The position numbers and the translations under genes are program-made. A stretch of 64,000 nucleotides of DNA from assembly GCF_014298075.1 (NCBI RefSeq), contig NZ_CP060418.1, positions 2,728,001 to 2,792,000 on the forward strand, given 5' to 3'. The DNA comes from Enterobacter sp. JUb54. Lineage in GTDB: Bacteria > Pseudomonadota > Gammaproteobacteria > Enterobacterales > Enterobacteriaceae. Under the pieces are notes generated by a model. It did no database searches. It was not told where the DNA came from and worked only from the letters and a program-made list of their open reading frames with translations. This document shows positions 1 to 9,305 of this stretch, piece by piece. How positions within the stretch are numbered: position 1 is the first letter of the stretch; each line of letters starts with the position of its first letter.

Positions 1-1
1 C

Positions 2-313
2 CAGCGACTGTTTCTGGCCCTGCCGCTGTTTATTCGTCGTCGCATCGCCGCCAGAATGCGCGCCGACAGCAAAGCCGCCAACAGCAGCAAATCGCTGGAG
101 ATAATGGACGTTAACCCGCAGGCCGTGGTCGATACCCTGCAGCGCCATCGGGTACAGTGGCTGATTCACGGGCATACGCACCGCCCGGCGATCCATACGT
201 TAGATGCCAACGACCAGCCGGCGTTTCGCGTTGTCCTCGGCGCCTGGCACAGCGAAGGCTCGATGGTCAAAGTCACTAAAGACGACGTCGAACTGATCCC
301 GTTCCCGTTTTAA
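2..313 (+). CDS. lpxH: UDP-2,3-diacylglucosamine pyrophosphatase LpxH, C-terminal part
   Basis: LpxH hydrolyses UDP-2,3-diacylglucosamine to lipid X and UMP in lipid A synthesis, as a peripheral enzyme on the inner face of the cytoplasmic membrane. Only the last 103 codons are present; the reading frame is open from base 2. The conserved HGHTHRPA metal-binding motif of the calcineurin-like phosphoesterase fold is visible at about positions 167-190. The C-terminus (VVLGAW, then ending FPF) matches E. coli LpxH closely. purE follows on the same strand after 119 bp that hold a PurR-like operator, as in E. coli. The identity is firm; the N-terminus lies outside the window. Confidence 0.95.
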   Translation, partial: QRLFLALPLFIRRRIAARMRADSKAANSSKSLEIMDVNPQAVVDTLQRHRVQWLIHGHTHRPAIHTLDANDQPAFRVVLGAWHSEGSMVKVTKDDVELIPFPF

Positions 314-344
314 TTTCCGCCGCATTTTCACCGCTTCTCAGGTG

Positions 345-360
345 ACGCAACCGTTTTCCT
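345..360 (+). promoter_or_regulatory. PurR operator of purEK
   Basis: The 16-mer ACGCAACCGTTTTCCT matches the PurR consensus ACGCAAACGTTTTCGT at 14 of 16 positions. It lies 73 bp upstream of the purE start, where E. coli purEK has its PurR site. I infer repression by PurR with hypoxanthine or guanine. Confidence 0.85.
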
Positions 361-432
361 TACCGAAAGATCATGTTATTCTCTGTGGCCTCTAAAGCAG
401 TGTGAAGCACACCCACAGGAGTTTTAAGACGC

Positions 433-942
433 ATGTCTTCCCGCAATAATTCGGCGCGTATCGCCATCGTGATGGGGTCCAAAAGCGACTGGGCTACCAT
501 GCAGTTTACCGCAGAAATCCTTGATGCCCTGAACGTTCCGTACCATGTTGAAGTGGTCTCCGCACACCGGACGCCCGATAAACTGTTCAGCTTCGCCGAA
601 GGCGCGGAAAGCAACGGCTATCAGGTGATTATTGCCGGAGCGGGCGGCGCGGCGCATCTGCCGGGCATGATTGCGGCGAAAACCCTGGTGCCGGTATTAG
701 GCGTCCCGGTACAGAGCGCGGCGTTAAGCGGCGTCGACAGCCTCTACTCTATTGTTCAGATGCCGCGCGGGATCCCGGTTGGTACGCTTGCCATCGGCAA
801 AGCCGGTGCTGCCAATGCCGCCCTGCTGGCCGCGCAGATTCTGGCACAGCACGACGCGGAGCTGCATCAGCGCCTGAGCGCCTGGCGCCAGGCCCAGACC
901 GATGAAGTCCTCGAAAACCCGGACCCGCGGGGTGCGGCATGA
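433..942 (+). CDS. purE: N5-carboxyaminoimidazole ribonucleotide mutase PurE
   Basis: PurE converts N5-CAIR to CAIR in de novo purine synthesis, acting after PurK in the cytoplasm as an octamer. At 169 aa it has the E. coli length. The class I PurE signature is visible: IVMGSKSDW near the N-terminus, then SAHRTPD and [13 protein letters not shown]. An AGGAG ribosome binding site lies 9 bp before the ATG. The stop codon overlaps the purK start as ATGA, which indicates translational coupling. A PurR-like operator precedes the gene. Confidence 0.98.
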   Translation: MSSRNNSARIAIVMGSKSDWATMQFTAEILDALNVPYHVEVVSAHRTPDKLFSFAEGAESNGYQVIIAGAGGAAHLPGMIAAKTLVPVLGVPVQSAALSGVDSLYSIVQMPRGIPVGTLAIGKAGAANAALLAAQILAQHDAELHQRLSAWRQAQTDEVLENPDPRGAA

Positions 943-2015
943 AGCAGGTTTGCATCCTCGGCAACGGTCAGTTAGGGCGCATGCTGCGCCAGGCCGGTGA
1001 GCCGCTGGGTATCGCCGTCTGGCCGGTCGGCCTCGAAGCCGACCCTGAAGCGGTGCCGTTTCAGCAGAGCGTGATCACCGCTGAAATCGAACGCTGGCCG
1101 GAAACGGCGCTGACCCGCGAGCTGGCACGCCACCCGGCGTTTGTTAACCGCGACGTCTTCCCGATCATCGCCGACCGTCTGACGCAAAAACAGCTGTTTG
1201 ATAAGCTGGGGCTGGCCACTGCGCCGTGGCAACTGCTGGCGGATAAAAATGAATGGCCGGCGGTATTTGCGCGTCTTGGCGAACTGGCAATTGTGAAACG
1301 TCGCGTCGGCGGTTACGACGGACGTGGGCAATGGCGCCTGCGTGCAGACGACATCGCGCAGCTGCCGGACGAAAACTACGGTGAATGCATCGTTGAACAG
1401 GGCATCAACTTTTCTGGCGAAGTGTCGCTGGTGGGCGCCCGCGCTCACGATGGCAGCACGGTGTTCTACCCGCTGACCCGCAACCTGCATCAGGATGGCA
1501 TTCTGCGTACCAGCGTGGCCTTCCCGCAGGCGAATGCCCGCCAGCAGGACCAGGCGGAAAGTATGCTCACCGCCATCATGAACGAACTGAACTACGTGGG
1601 CGTGATGGCGATGGAGTGCTTTGTCACCGCCGAAGGCCTGCTGATTAACGAGCTGGCGCCGCGCGTGCACAACAGCGGCCACTGGACGCAGAACGGCGCG
1701 TCTATCAGCCAGTTCGAGCTGCATCTGCGGGCTATTACCGACCTGCCGCTGCCGCCGCCGGTGGTGAACAGCCCTTCAGTGATGATCAACCTGATCGGGA
1801 CCGATCTGAACTACGACTGGCTGAAGCTGCCGCTGGTACATCTGCACTGGTACGACAAAGAAGTGCGTCCGGGCCGCAAAGTCGGGCACCTGAACCTGAC
1901 CGACAGCGACACCGATCGCCTGAGCGCCACCCTGGAAGCCCTGAAACCGATCCTGCCGCCGGAGTATGCAAGCGGCATCTTCTGGGCGCAGTCTCAGCTC
2001 ACCTCGCTCTCCTGA
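939..2015 (+). CDS. purK: N5-carboxyaminoimidazole ribonucleotide synthase PurK
   Basis: PurK is an ATP-grasp enzyme that carboxylates aminoimidazole ribonucleotide to N5-CAIR using ATP and bicarbonate, supplying PurE. It is 358 aa, close to the usual length. It starts with the nucleotide-binding [10 protein letters not shown] motif. The ATP-grasp core shows [13 protein letters not shown], and the C-terminal half has [14 protein letters not shown], a PurK hallmark. The ATG overlaps the purE TGA. A 9-bp stem-loop (2074-2104) lies in the gap before selU. Confidence 0.98.
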   Translation: MKQVCILGNGQLGRMLRQAGEPLGIAVWPVGLEADPEAVPFQQSVITAEIERWPETALTRELARHPAFVNRDVFPIIADRLTQKQLFDKLGLATAPWQLLADKNEWPAVFARLGELAIVKRRVGGYDGRGQWRLRADDIAQLPDENYGECIVEQGINFSGEVSLVGARAHDGSTVFYPLTRNLHQDGILRTSVAFPQANARQQDQAESMLTAIMNELNYVGVMAMECFVTAEGLLINELAPRVHNSGHWTQNGASISQFELHLRAITDLPLPPPVVNSPSVMINLIGTDLNYDWLKLPLVHLHWYDKEVRPGRKVGHLNLTDSDTDRLSATLEALKPILPPEYASGIFWAQSQLTSLS

Positions 2016-2073
2016 GCCGTTCGGGCGGCTAATGCAGGCTACGCCTCTGCCGCCCGGATGATAACGGCTATTT

Positions 2074-2104
2074 GCCGGGGAATTGATCTTCACCCTTCCC
2101 CGGC
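2074..2104. other. Stem-loop between purK and selU
   Basis: GCCGGGGAA (2074-2082) pairs perfectly with TTCCCCGGC (2096-2104) across a 13-nt loop. No T-run follows on either strand, so it is not a clear intrinsic terminator. It may stabilise the purEK mRNA 3' end or be a degenerate REP-type repeat. Confidence 0.5.
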
Positions 2105-2176
2105 ATGCCATCTGGCGCGTAGAATCCCCTCCTTGCTTTAAAAATGCTTTCAGTTTTGACTTCAAAAGGATGACCC

Positions 2177-3253
2177 ATGAAAAATGGGACGGATTACCGC
2201 GCCATTCTCACGGCGGATACGCCACTCATTGACGTCCGCGCCCCGGTAGAGTTCCAGCAAAGCGCGCTGCCTGCGGCGCTTAACCTGCCGCTGATGAACG
2301 ACGAAGAACGCGCCGCCGTCGGCACCTGCTATAAACGTCAGGGGGCGGATGCCGCGCTGGCGCTGGGCCATCAGTTGGTTCATGGCGAGATTCGGGAAAG
2401 CCGCCTCGCCGCCTGGCGTGAAGCCTGCTTGCGTTATCCGCAAGGCTATCTGTGCTGCGCCCGCGGCGGCCAGCGCTCGCACATCGTGCAGCAATGGTTG
2501 CGCGACGCCGGGATTGACTACCCGCTGATTGTCGGCGGCTACAAAGCGCTGCGCCAGGCCGCGATCCAGTCCACCGAAGAACTGGTCCAGCGCCCGATCG
2601 TGTTGATCGGCGGCTGCACCGGCAACGGCAAGACCCAGCTGGTTTGCTCCCGGCCCGACGGCATCGACCTCGAAGGCCTCGCCCATCATCGCGGTTCATC
2701 CTTCGGCCGTACCCTGCGCAAGCAGTACGCTCAGGCCACCTTTGAAAATCACCTGGCCGTCGAGATGCTGAAAAAGGCCGAACAGCATCGTCGGTGGGTG
2801 CTGGAAGATGAAGGCCATATGATTGGTGCCAACCATCTGCCGGAGTGTATGCGTAACCGGATGGCGCAATCGCCGCTGGCGGTAGTGGAAGACCCGTTTG
2901 ATATCCGCCTGGAGCGCCTGCGGGAAGAGTATTTTGACCGTATGCACCGTGACTTTATGGCGGCATATGGAGAGGAGCAAGGCTGGCAGGAATACAGTGA
3001 ATATCTGCATCACGGTCTGTTTGCCATTCGCCGCCGCCTGGGGCTGCAGCGTTTTGCCCAGCTTACCGCCCTGCTCGACGGGGCGCTGGCGGAGCAGTTA
3101 CGCAGCGCCAGCACCGACGCCCATTTCGCCTGGCTGGTTCCGCTGCTGAACGAGTATTACGATCCGATGTATCGCTATCAGCTGAGTAAAAAAGCGAGCA
3201 ACATTATCTTCCGCGGCAGCTGGCACGAGGTCGCCGCCTGGCTGGATAACTAG
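2177..3253 (+). CDS. selU: tRNA 2-selenouridine synthase SelU (YbbB)
   Basis: SelU replaces sulfur with selenium at the wobble 2-thiouridine of certain tRNAs, through a geranylated intermediate and with selenophosphate as donor. It is 358 aa against 364 in E. coli. An N-terminal rhodanese domain carries the cysteine loop CCARGGQRS (about residues 94-102). A P-loop GGCTGNGKT follows near residue 144 at the start of the ATPase-like domain. The AAGGATGACCC leader before the ATG provides the ribosome binding site. It stands alone between purK and a convergent porin gene. Confidence 0.95.
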   Translation: MKNGTDYRAILTADTPLIDVRAPVEFQQSALPAALNLPLMNDEERAAVGTCYKRQGADAALALGHQLVHGEIRESRLAAWREACLRYPQGYLCCARGGQRSHIVQQWLRDAGIDYPLIVGGYKALRQAAIQSTEELVQRPIVLIGGCTGNGKTQLVCSRPDGIDLEGLAHHRGSSFGRTLRKQYAQATFENHLAVEMLKKAEQHRRWVLEDEGHMIGANHLPECMRNRMAQSPLAVVEDPFDIRLERLREEYFDRMHRDFMAAYGEEQGWQEYSEYLHHGLFAIRRRLGLQRFAQLTALLDGALAEQLRSASTDAHFAWLVPLLNEYYDPMYRYQLSKKASNIIFRGSWHEVAAWLDN

Positions 3254-3264
3254 CATAAACCGGC

Positions 3265-3294
3265 ATCCCGGCTGAGCGCAGCGCCAGCCGGGAT
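3265..3294. terminator. Stem-loop between convergent selU and porin genes
   Basis: ATCCCGGCTG (3265-3274) pairs with CAGCCGGGAT (3285-3294), a perfect 10-bp stem with a 10-nt loop. It sits midway between the two stop codons. It lacks a good T-run and resembles half of a REP element, so it could be a bidirectional 3'-end structure rather than a strict intrinsic terminator. Confidence 0.5.
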
Positions 3295-3304
3295 AGAGGG
3301 TGAC

Positions 3305-4450
3305 TTAGAAGTCGTAGCGTAGACGCACCAGGTTCATATCTCCCAGGTTGTCGGTGCTGGACGTAAAGACGTGTTCGTAATCGACGCGGAAGCCATAATC
3401 CAGCTGGACGCTGATCCCCAGACCGTTATCAATGCGCTGATAGTTGCGGCCGTTGACGTATTCCAGGCGGTCACCCATAAAGTACGGCTGAATGGTTTTC
3501 ACCGCGTACTGACCAACCGGAATGGTATAACCGGCGAAATACTCAATCCCCCAGGCATCCCCGGCGAAATAATCATAAACGTCGGTTTTCTTGGTGGTCA
3601 TAAAGTTCTGATACCAGCCGCCGCCGAAGGAGAAGGTCCAGTTATCCGGTTTCCAGCTCAGCGCGGTACCGAGGATATTCTGGTCATAGGTTTTGTTGTC
3701 CGAGGTTGACGGGTCACGCATCTCGGCGCGAGTGTAGTTCCACGCGGTACCCCAGGTCAGGTCCTTGGTGATGTGATAATCCACGCCCACCGAACCGCCG
3801 CCTTTACGCTTATAGCGCAGGCCATTTCCCGGCAGATATTCATTATCTTCAAACAGATAAGAGGCATAGAGATCGACATCGCCCGCGCTTTTCTTGTACT
3901 TCAGCATATTGCGCGAACGGTAGGAGCCATCGTAATCGCCGTTGATCCCGTTCCCCGGCGCCTGGGCCACCATGTCGTAATCCCAGATATCGGTTTTCGC
4001 CCCAACCACATCATAATAAATGCTGTTTTGCTGGCCGTAGGTTAAGGTCCCCCAGGTGTCGCTCTTCAGCCCGGTATAGAGCATACGGCGTGAGGTGTCA
4101 TTGGCGCCTTCCGCGTAGTGGTTATCCCAGTCAAACAGCGCCGGAATATTCACCCCCAGCTCGTAATAGCTGATCCAGCTAATATCATCAAACAGATAGT
4201 AGTCAGCAGCAAAGCGAAAACGAGTCCCGCCATCAAAGCCGTTTCGTTTATAGGATCCCTTGTCACCGTCGCCAGACATCATGTTGAACTGCGGACGAAT
4301 ACTACCGCCGACGGTAAAGTTCAGGCGGCTCAGCGGATCGCCGGCCTGCGGGTCCTGCTTCAGCAGCGTAATTTCGGCCTGGGATGCAAAAGAAGTTAAC
4401 GCCAGTGTTGCGCCGATCGTTATCGCCAGCGTTTTTATTTTATGTGCCAT
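3305..4450 (-). CDS. Outer membrane porin (16-18-stranded beta-barrel type)
   Basis: This is a predicted outer-membrane channel, probably for small solutes. The substrate cannot be read from the sequence. From the ATG at 4450 it is 381 aa, with a signal peptide (MAHKIKTLAITIGATLALTSFASQ, cleaved after AQA or SQA), alternating hydrophobic strands rich in Tyr and Trp, and the C-terminal YDF typical of beta-barrel assembly signals. An upstream ATG at 4474 is in frame, but the AAGGA ribosome binding site sits correctly only for 4450. In E. coli the selU-ybbP interval holds rhs and other genes, so this porin is a lineage-specific occupant. It stands alone and converges on selU. Confidence 0.8.
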   Translation of the reverse strand: MAHKIKTLAITIGATLALTSFASQAEITLLKQDPQAGDPLSRLNFTVGGSIRPQFNMMSGDGDKGSYKRNGFDGGTRFRFAADYYLFDDISWISYYELGVNIPALFDWDNHYAEGANDTSRRMLYTGLKSDTWGTLTYGQQNSIYYDVVGAKTDIWDYDMVAQAPGNGINGDYDGSYRSRNMLKYKKSAGDVDLYASYLFEDNEYLPGNGLRYKRKGGGSVGVDYHITKDLTWGTAWNYTRAEMRDPSTSDNKTYDQNILGTALSWKPDNWTFSFGGGWYQNFMTTKKTDVYDYFAGDAWGIEYFAGYTIPVGQYAVKTIQPYFMGDRLEYVNGRNYQRIDNGLGISVQLDYGFRVDYEHVFTSSTDNLGDMNLVRLRYDF

Positions 4451-4580
4451 GCTTTTTCCTTGAGTAATAAGCAACCTTATAGTTTCAAGCTGAATATTAA
4501 CCGCGAATTGGCATGACGTGTTGTCGGGTTTTTAATGTTTAGTGCTGTTAAAAATCAGTCACTTATCATTTTGTGCCCTT

Positions 4581-4613
4581 AAAAAAAATGCGCCAGCATT
4601 TCTGCCGGCGCAT
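4581..4613 (-). terminator. Intrinsic terminator of ybbAP
   Basis: Reading the minus strand, ATGCGCC (4613-4607) pairs with GGCGCAT (4594-4588) around a 12-nt loop. Eight T residues follow directly (4588-4581). It lies 19 bp past the ybbP stop and also separates ybbP from the porin promoter region. Confidence 0.85.
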
Positions 4614-4631
4614 CATCAAACTGTCACGAAA

Positions 4632-7046
4632 TTAGTGGCTGAACTGGCGGAACAACGCCTTGCCTTTTAACAGGCGTAAGCCCAGCCAGCCGCCGCACAG
4701 CGAGAGCAGGAAGGCCCCGCACAGCGGCAGCATTACCCACAGCCGCCAGTCAGGGGTCCACGGGAAATCAAACACCTTCGTTTGCAACATCGCCAGCGCG
4801 ACCTCCGCGCCGATGGCGGCGACAATTCCGGAGACCACCCCCAGCAACGCGAACTCCGCCCATAAGGTGGTTCGCAGCAGGGTTTTCCCGGCCCCCAACG
4901 TCCGCCAGACCACCAGCTCCTGATAGCGCTGGCGCAGGCCCACCTGCACCTGTGCCAGCAGCAACAGAATGCCGCAGGCGGTAACCAGCACCACCATCAC
5001 CTCCAGCGCCCGGCTGACCTGAGTCAGCACCTGGCCCACCTGACGCAAAATAGCGCCAATATCCAGCAGGCTGACGGTCGGGAATTCGCGGTTAAGCTGG
5101 GTCAACAGCGTCGTGCCGTTATCCCAACGGAAGCTGGTCAGCCAGCTCTGCGGTTGACCATCGAGCGCTGCGGGCGGGAAAATAAAGAAGAAGTTTGGCC
5201 GCAGGCTCTCCCAGTCCACCTTCCGCACGCTGGTTACCCTGGCGCTGAAATCCTGGGTATCGCCGGTAAAGGTCACGCTGTCGCCGAGCTTCACGCCCAG
5301 CCGCTGCGCCAGCCCCTCTTCAATCGACACTTCCCCGGCTTTTGGCGGCCAGGTACCGGCCACCAGTGGGTTATGGTCCGGCCGCTCGCTGCGCCAGGTG
5401 AGATTCAGCTCGCGGTTCAGCGCTTCGTCTTTATTGCCCTCTGCCGACTGACCGTTAATTTGCGTCAGGCGGGCGCGTACAATCGGATAAAACTCGGTGG
5501 CCGTCACATGATGTCCGGCAAGGAACGCTTTCACCGGGTCGACCTGCTCCGGCGCGATGTTAATCAGGAAGTAGTTAGGGCTTTCCGGCGGCAGCTGCTG
5601 CTGCCAGCGATCCAGTAGATCGCCGCGCAGCACCAGCAGCAGCGCTAATAACATAAACGACAGCGAGAACGCCGCCAGCTGGCTCAGGGTCGACCACGGC
5701 TGGCGCAGCAGACGGTTCACCGCCAGGCGTAACGGCAGCGCCTTCAACGTTACCCGCTTCAGCAGCCACAGCAGCCCCCAGCCCAGCAGGCCGCACAGCA
5801 GCGCCAGCACCACCGCTCCCGCCAGAACCGCCCACAGCAACGGACTGCCGCCCATTAGCCACGCCAGCAGGATCACCACAATCACGCAGACCAGCGGAAT
5901 ATAGCGCTTCAGCGGCCAGACGTTGGCGACCACATCCTGACGCAATACCCGCAGCGGCAGGGTGGCCAGCAGCAGCCGATACGGGCGCAGCCCCACCAGC
6001 AGCGAAATCACCACCATCGCGCCGATGGCCCACAGCCACGGCCAGCCGCTGGCCGGCGGCAGTGCAGCCGGCAGTACTGGTTTTAGCATCACCAGCAAGA
6101 TTTGCTCCAGCCCTACCCCCAGCGCACCGCCGGTAATCACCGCCAGCGCCAGCAGCATCAGCCACTGACCGACGATCAGCTTACGCAGCTGCGCTCGCCC
6201 GGCGCCAAGGGTTTTGAGGATCGCCACCAGGTCGTAACGGCTGCGGCAGTAGTGGCTCATGGCCACCGCCACTGCGGCAATCGCCAGCAGCAACGTCAGC
6301 AGTGCCGACAGCAGTAAAAATTGCTGCGAGCGCTCCAGCGATTTGCCTAAGGCGCTGTCATCCTGTTCGAGGCCAATCCAGCGGTGTTCCGGCCCCAGTT
6401 TTGGCAGCAGCCACTGTTCGTAGGCCGCCAGCTGCGGCGCGCTCCCGGCAAACTTATAGCGCCACGAGACGCGGCTGCCGGGCTGCACGGCCCCGGTTTT
6501 CGCCACGTCGGCGGTATTCATCATCAGCCGGGGCGCCATCTGGAAGGGGTTAAACCCGGCATCCGGCTCCTGAATAACCTCGCCGGAAATCCGCAGCGTG
6601 GCGTCACCCACATCGATGGTATCGCCGGTTTTGAGATTCAGCAGCGCCATCAGACGCGGCGCCAGCAGCACGCTGCCGGCCTGCGGTTTCAGGCCCGCTG
6701 GCTGGGTATCCAGCTTGCCGTAAAGCGGATAGGTATCGTCCACCGCCTTCACATCCGCCAGCTGCGGCGTGTTGCCGGCAAAGGTCATGGTGGCGAAATT
6801 GAGCTGCTCGCCGACGGTCAGGCCGAGCCGGCGCGCCTCGTCAATCCATGCAGCGGGCACTTCACGTGAACTGCGTAGCGTGCGGTCCCCGGCCATAAAT
6901 TCGCGGCTTTGCTGACTGAGCCCCTTTTCCATCCTGTCGCTTATCGACCCCAGCGCCAGCACGCAGGCCACCGCCAGGCTTAACGCCAGCCAGACGATCA
7001 GCAGCGAAGGCGAACGCCATTCGCGCCAGAACCAGCGGGCAATCAT
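4632..7046 (-). CDS. ybbP: ABC transporter permease YbbP (FtsX/MacB-like)
   Basis: YbbP is the membrane partner of the ATPase YbbA in a MacB/LolC-type exporter; its substrate is not established. It is 804 aa from the ATG at 7046, the same as E. coli. That ATG overlaps the ybbA stop as ATGA, so the longer frame starting at 7094 is not used. There is an N-terminal membrane segment, a large periplasmic region, and further helices in two FtsX-like repeats (around residues 250-480 and 690-800). The C-terminus ends KALFRQFSH. A strong terminator follows. The adjacent tesA suggests a lipid-related role, but that is inference. Confidence 0.93.
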   Translation of the reverse strand: MIARWFWREWRSPSLLIVWLALSLAVACVLALGSISDRMEKGLSQQSREFMAGDRTLRSSREVPAAWIDEARRLGLTVGEQLNFATMTFAGNTPQLADVKAVDDTYPLYGKLDTQPAGLKPQAGSVLLAPRLMALLNLKTGDTIDVGDATLRISGEVIQEPDAGFNPFQMAPRLMMNTADVAKTGAVQPGSRVSWRYKFAGSAPQLAAYEQWLLPKLGPEHRWIGLEQDDSALGKSLERSQQFLLLSALLTLLLAIAAVAVAMSHYCRSRYDLVAILKTLGAGRAQLRKLIVGQWLMLLALAVITGGALGVGLEQILLVMLKPVLPAALPPASGWPWLWAIGAMVVISLLVGLRPYRLLLATLPLRVLRQDVVANVWPLKRYIPLVCVIVVILLAWLMGGSPLLWAVLAGAVVLALLCGLLGWGLLWLLKRVTLKALPLRLAVNRLLRQPWSTLSQLAAFSLSFMLLALLLVLRGDLLDRWQQQLPPESPNYFLINIAPEQVDPVKAFLAGHHVTATEFYPIVRARLTQINGQSAEGNKDEALNRELNLTWRSERPDHNPLVAGTWPPKAGEVSIEEGLAQRLGVKLGDSVTFTGDTQDFSARVTSVRKVDWESLRPNFFFIFPPAALDGQPQSWLTSFRWDNGTTLLTQLNREFPTVSLLDIGAILRQVGQVLTQVSRALEVMVVLVTACGILLLLAQVQVGLRQRYQELVVWRTLGAGKTLLRTTLWAEFALLGVVSGIVAAIGAEVALAMLQTKVFDFPWTPDWRLWVMLPLCGAFLLSLCGGWLGLRLLKGKALFRQFSH

Positions 7047-7729
7047 GCTTCCTCCTGTAACTGGCCATCCACCAGCCGCAGGCGTCGATCGCAACGGGCC
7101 GCCAGCAGCGGATCGTGGGTCACCAGGATAAGCGTGGTGCCGTGTTCGCGATTGAGGGAGAACAGCAGATCGGCAATTTTGTCGCCGGTATGGCGGTCAA
7201 GGTTACCGGTCGGTTCGTCGGCAAACAGCAGGGCCGGGCGACCGTTAAAGGCACGGGCCAGCGCGACCCGCTGCTGCTCGCCACCAGAGAGCTGCGCCGG
7301 AAGATGGTGAAGGCGTTTGCCCAGTCCCAACTGCTCCAGCAACGCCTGGGCGCTGCCCCGGCTCTGGTTGTCGGTCTCACCGCGCAGCAGTGCCGGCAGT
7401 TCAACGTTTTCGAGGGCGTTAAGGGTTGGGATCAGCATAAACGATTGGAAGACAAAGCCGACATGCTTCGCGCGCAGGCGCGCCCTCGCCTCTTCATCCA
7501 TAGTATGCAGCGGCTGCCCCAATAAGGAGACTTCACCGCTGCTGCCATCGTCCAGCCCGGCAAGAATGGCCAGCAGCGTTGATTTACCGGAACCCGACTC
7601 GCCAATCAGGGCGATGGTCTGCGCCGGTTTGACAACCAGCTCAACTCCGGTAAGGATGGAAAGCTGATGCTCTCCCTGACCGACGGACTTCTTAAGATGA
7701 TGAACTTCAAGTATGTTTTCCGCTGGCAT
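7043..7729 (-). CDS. ybbA: ABC transporter ATP-binding protein YbbA
   Basis: YbbA is the cytoplasmic ATPase that energises YbbP. It is 228 aa and complete. It has Walker A GESGSGKST, a Q-loop in VFQSFM, signature LSGGEQQR, Walker B LLFADEP and a switch histidine in LVTHD. It belongs to the LolD/MacB-type ATPases. Its stop overlaps the ybbP start. Its first codons lie inside the divergently read start of tesA, so the two 5' ends share about 33 bp, as in E. coli. Confidence 0.95.
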   Translation of the reverse strand: MPAENILEVHHLKKSVGQGEHQLSILTGVELVVKPAQTIALIGESGSGKSTLLAILAGLDDGSSGEVSLLGQPLHTMDEEARARLRAKHVGFVFQSFMLIPTLNALENVELPALLRGETDNQSRGSAQALLEQLGLGKRLHHLPAQLSGGEQQRVALARAFNGRPALLFADEPTGNLDRHTGDKIADLLFSLNREHGTTLILVTHDPLLAARCDRRLRLVDGQLQEEA

Positions 7730-8323
7730 TTGCCTTTCCTGTTTTTGATTTTTTTTGTCTGCCGCGCCACGGCGGCAGAGAAGCTATTAGTGCTTGGCGA
7801 TAGCCTTAGCGCTGGCTATCGGATGGCGGCCACCGCCGCATGGCCTGCGCTGCTCAATGACAAGTGGCAGGACAAAACGCCGGTGATCAACGCCAGCATC
7901 AGCGGCGACACGTCGCAGCAAGGGTTGGCAAGACTGCCCGCGCTGCTCAAACAGCATCAACCACGCTGGGTGCTGGTCGAACTAGGCGGCAACGACGGAT
8001 TGCGCGGTTTCCCGCCGCAGCAAACCGAGCAAACTTTGCGTACCGTTATCCAGGATATCAAAGCCGCCAACGCCCGGCCGCTGCTGATGCAAATTCGCCT
8101 GCCCGCGAACTATGGCCGTCGGTATAATGAAGCCTTTGGCGCTATCTATCCGGCCCTGGCCAAAGAGTTTGATATTCCTCTGCTGCCCTTTTTTATGGAG
8201 GAGGTCTATCTGAAACCACAATGGATGCAGGATGACGGGATCCACCCTAATCGTGATGCCCAGCCTTTTATTGCCGACTGGATGGCAACCCGGTTGGCTC
8301 CCTTAGTTAATCATGACTCCTGA
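7697..8323 (+). CDS. tesA: Thioesterase I / protease I / lysophospholipase L1 TesA
   Basis: TesA is a periplasmic SGNH hydrolase acting on acyl-CoA, lysophospholipids and some esters. From the ATG at 7697 it is 208 aa, the E. coli length. The hydrophobic signal peptide ends at ATAA-E. The nucleophile block GDSLSAGY, the glycine block SISGDTSQ, the GGNDGLRG block and the DGIHPN acid/base block are all present. The longer frame from 7667 would remove the usual signal peptide start. The gene overlaps the divergent ybbA 5' end (to 7729), and its 3' end overlaps ybbO by 11 bp. Confidence 0.95.
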   Translation: MMNFKYVFRWHLPFLFLIFFVCRATAAEKLLVLGDSLSAGYRMAATAAWPALLNDKWQDKTPVINASISGDTSQQGLARLPALLKQHQPRWVLVELGGNDGLRGFPPQQTEQTLRTVIQDIKAANARPLLMQIRLPANYGRRYNEAFGAIYPALAKEFDIPLLPFFMEEVYLKPQWMQDDGIHPNRDAQPFIADWMATRLAPLVNHDS

Positions 8324-9122
8324 TCCTCAGGCGTCGCTTGCAGGTAAAGTTATGCAAAAATCGGTTTTAGTTACCGGCTGTTCCAGCGGTATTGGTCTTG
8401 AAAGCGCGCTCGATTTAAAACGTCAGGGCTTTAACGTGCTGGCCGCCTGCCGCAAAGCGGAAGACGTGGCGCACATGCAGACCCTCGGGCTGACCGGTGT
8501 GCTGCTGGACCTCGACGATCCCCAGAGCGTGGAGCGCGCCGCCGAAGAGGTCATCGCCCTGACCAACAACCGTCTGTACGGCCTGTTTAACAACGCCGGA
8601 TACGGGGTATATGGCCCGCTCGCCACCATCAGCCGTCAGCAGATGGAAGCGCAGTTTTCCGCCAACTTTTTTGGTGCCCATCAGCTGACGATGCTGCTGC
8701 TGCCGGCCATGGAGCCACACGGCGAGGGGCGCATTGTTATGACTTCCTCGGTGATGGGGATCATCTCCAGCCCCGGTCGCGGCGCCTACGCGGCCAGCAA
8801 ATATGCGCTGGAAGCCTGGTCCGATGCGCTACGCATGGAACTGCGCTACAGCGGCATTAAGGTCAGCCTGATTGAGCCCGGCCCCATCAGCACCCGTTTT
8901 ACCACGAACGTGAACCAGACCCAACGCGACAAGCCGGTGGAAAACCCGGGTATCGCCGCACGCTTTACCCTCGGCCCGGAAGCGGTAGTGGAAAAAGTGC
9001 GCCATGCTTTCACCAGCGAGAGACCAAAATTGCGCTACCCGGTCACCATGGTGACCCACGCGGTGACGCTGCTTAAGCGTCTGCTGCCCACGCGGATGAT
9101 GGACAAAATTATTCAGGGCTGA
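8313..9122 (+). CDS. ybbO: Short-chain dehydrogenase/reductase YbbO
   Basis: YbbO is an NADP-dependent SDR; the E. coli enzyme reduces fatty aldehydes. It is 269 aa as in E. coli. The Rossmann motif TGCSSGIG is near residue 21, NNAGYG near 90, and the catalytic triad is seen as SSVMG and YAASK. The start overlaps the end of tesA by 11 bp, so the two are co-translated. A start at the internal ATG (8352) would also leave the Rossmann fold intact. A full ERIC element follows the stop. Confidence 0.93.
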   Translation: MTPDPQASLAGKVMQKSVLVTGCSSGIGLESALDLKRQGFNVLAACRKAEDVAHMQTLGLTGVLLDLDDPQSVERAAEEVIALTNNRLYGLFNNAGYGVYGPLATISRQQMEAQFSANFFGAHQLTMLLLPAMEPHGEGRIVMTSSVMGIISSPGRGAYAASKYALEAWSDALRMELRYSGIKVSLIEPGPISTRFTTNVNQTQRDKPVENPGIAARFTLGPEAVVEKVRHAFTSERPKLRYPVTMVTHAVTLLKRLLPTRMMDKIIQG

Positions 9123-9151
9123 GTTGAAGCTCCGGCTGCCGCCCCCATGTA

Positions 9152-9278
9152 TATACCCAAAATAATTCGAGTTGCTTGTAGGCGGCAAAGCCGTAAATCC
9201 CCAGGAGCTTACACAGGTAAGTGACTGGGGTGAACGGGTGCAGCCAACACCCAGGCAGCTTGAAGGATGAAGGGTATA
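9152..9278. repeat. ERIC (IRU) element, full length
   Basis: The element is exactly 127 bp, the canonical full length. It begins TATACCCAAAATAATTCGAG and ends GAAGGATGAAGGGTATA. The central palindrome contains the primer-like cores AATCCCCAGGAGCTTAC and GTAAGTGACTGGGGTGAACG. It is transcribed as part of the ybbO-cnoX spacer and can fold into a long imperfect hairpin. Confidence 0.95.
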
Positions 9279-9305
9279 CCCAAAATCGACTAAAGAGATG
9301 CGCTC

